Source: Marivirga tractuosa DSM 4126 (GTDB taxonomy: Bacteria; Bacteroidota; Bacteroidia; Cytophagales; Cyclobacteriaceae). Taken from it: a stretch of DNA of 64,000 nt. Below are positions 62,823 to 64,000 of this stretch, piece by piece. Each line of letters begins with the position of its first letter. Position 1 is the first letter of the stretch. The notes under the pieces are model-generated. The model was not told where the DNA came from. It worked only from the letters and a program-made list of their open reading frames with translations, and did not search any database. The DNA lies in the NCBI RefSeq assembly GCF_000183425.1, contig NC_014759.1, forward strand, positions 3,317,001 to 3,381,000, in the 5' to 3' direction. The translations under genes and the position numbers were made by a program.

Positions 62823-64000
62823 TTAATGTGTGTATTTCTCCATAGCCTCCGCTATTTTTCTGTCGTTTGAAAGACGCGGGACTTTGTTTTGACCTCCCAG
62901 CTTTCCTTCTGAACGCATATAATTAATAAAAGAGGCTTTTTTGAGTGTTCTTATTTTTAAAGTTCTTAAGATGCTGCCTGTAATCAGGTCGTCATAGTAA
63001 CTGTTTCGTTTTCTTAAATTAATATCCAATTCATTAGAAAATGCTTCCAAATCAATCGGAGGATTATCAAATTCCACAAACCATTCATGGTGAGGTAATC
63101 CGTCTTTAGGAGTTACTTGTGGAGCAACTGTGAATTCTGTGATTTTTACGTTTTCGAATTTTTCACAAGTTGCTTTCATGGCATTTTCCACTTCTTCTCC
63201 TATAACATGTTCCCCAAAAGCGGAAATAAAATGTTTGATCCTTCCAGAGACCACTACTCTATAAGGATTCATGGAAACAAATTTCACCGTATCTCCAATC
63301 GAATAGCCCCACAATCCTGCATTGCTGTTGATGATTAAAGCATAATTCTTGTCCATTTCCACCTGATCAATCATCAATCTGGTCGGATTTTCATCAAAAT
63401 ATTCCTCAGCAGGTATAAACTCGAAAAATATACCACTGTTTAATAAAAGCAACAATCCATCTTCTTTTTGTGAATCTTGATAGGCAATAAAGCCCTCTGA
63501 AGCTGGATAGGTTTCTATTGAATCTACCTTTTTGCCAATGCTTTCGTATAGTTTATTTTTATAAGGCTCAAAATTAACCCCACCATAAACAAACATCTCG
63601 AAATTCGGGAAGATATCTTTAATAGGCTTGTTGACTCTTGCTTGAATTCTGTCAAAATACATTTGCACCCATGGTGGAATTCCTGAAATCAGGCTCATAT
63701 CCTGATCTATTGTTTCATCAATAATGCGCTCCAGTTTTTCTTCCCATTCCTCTATGCAATTGGTTTCAAAGGAAGGAAGCTGATTAGTTCGCAAATAATT
63801 AGGTACGTGATGATTGACAATGCCTGATAATCTACCTGTATTTATTCCAGCTTTCTGCTCTAAAGTCGGTGCCCCAGATAAGAAGATTAATTTTCCATCT
63901 AGAAATTGAGACTTACCGGTTTCGTGCACATAGCTTAATAAGGCATTTTTTGCACTATTAATATGATTGGGAATAGAATCTTTGGTGATGGGAATATATT
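62823..64000 (-). CDS. GH3 auxin-responsive-promoter family protein (start beyond window)
   Basis: The frame runs open to the right edge (reading YIPITKDSIPNHINSAKNALL upstream of a GTG at 63929), so at least 390 residues are present and the N-terminus is missing. It resembles bacterial GH3 proteins, relatives of plant acyl-adenylate/amide synthetases. Motifs include LSGAPTLEQKAG, YGGVNFEPYKN, YPASEGFIAYQD and NAGLWGYSIGDTVKFVS. The substrate in bacteria is not settled. It heads the minus-strand GH3-dxr-rseP-DUF1684 run. Confidence 0.88.
   Translation of the reverse strand, partial: YIPITKDSIPNHINSAKNALLSYVHETGKSQFLDGKLIFLSGAPTLEQKAGINTGRLSGIVNHHVPNYLRTNQLPSFETNCIEEWEEKLERIIDETIDQDMSLISGIPPWVQMYFDRIQARVNKPIKDIFPNFEMFVYGGVNFEPYKNKLYESIGKKVDSIETYPASEGFIAYQDSQKEDGLLLLLNSGIFFEFIPAEEYFDENPTRLMIDQVEMDKNYALIINSNAGLWGYSIGDTVKFVSMNPYRVVVSGRIKHFISAFGEHVIGEEVENAMKATCEKFENVKITEFTVAPQVTPKDGLPHHEWFVEFDNPPIDLEAFSNELDINLRKRNSYYDDLITGSILRTLKIRTLKKASFINYMRSEGKLGGQNKVPRLSNDRKIAEAMEKYTH

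Overview
The window is an AT-rich chromosomal segment from a Bacteroidota (Bacteroidetes) bacterium, most likely an aerobic marine Cytophagales relative such as Marivirga. This taxon is inferred from protein style, not from a database match. Supporting signs are a type IX secretion (T9SS) sorting tail, lipoproteins with Bacteroidetes-type lipoboxes, TonB/TonB-dependent receptor pairs, DUF2795, DUF349 and DUF1684 proteins, and TAnnTTTG-type -7 promoter boxes with little Shine-Dalgarno signal. I see no rRNA, tRNA, CRISPR array, prophage or insertion sequence. Both window ends cut through a gene.

Layout. 1-4310: the end of a sodium:neurotransmitter-symporter-type transporter with a 38-residue partner protein, a DUF1543 protein, thiol peroxidase, a lipoprotein and a zinc-ribbon membrane protein. 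4320-13082: a kynurenine (tryptophan) catabolic locus. An aldehyde dehydrogenase and an atypical SDR are on the minus strand. 3-hydroxyanthranilate dioxygenase, ACMS decarboxylase, a DNA alkyltransferase, kynureninase and kynurenine monooxygenase are on the plus strand, followed by an FNR-like and a dihydropteridine-reductase-like reductase. Together they can take kynurenine to 2-aminomuconate. 13129-24389: a Crp/Fnr regulator, rlmN, tonB, an iron-sulfur fusion protein, a haem-receptor-like TonB-dependent receptor, prfC, a monofunctional aspartokinase and fbp. 24471-32286: engB, an OmpA-family gene apparently split by a frameshift, ispD, DUF2795, DUF349 and ettA.

32635-47778 is rich in surface proteins: a VOC protein, a secreted alpha-toroid protein with a DxDDTA motif, a 1034-residue BNR/sortilin-like protein, and a three-gene block of outer-membrane barrel, 2537-residue T9SS cargo and lipoprotein. 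47939-52920 is the threonine operon thrABC, preceded by a Thr/Ile-rich leader peptide that looks like an attenuator. 53067-64000 is all on the minus strand: a secreted M24 peptidase, then pheT, a coiled-coil protein, zapA, a structured 6S-like RNA and rny, then GH3, dxr, rseP and a DUF1684 protein.

Several intergenic gaps carry short palindromes with 3-5 nt loops in at least two recurring families, resembling REP-type elements. The main candidates for new biology are the threonine leader, the 6S-like RNA, the DxDDTA secreted protein, the T9SS surface operon and the kynurenine locus with its SDR that lacks the usual Tyr/Lys pair.
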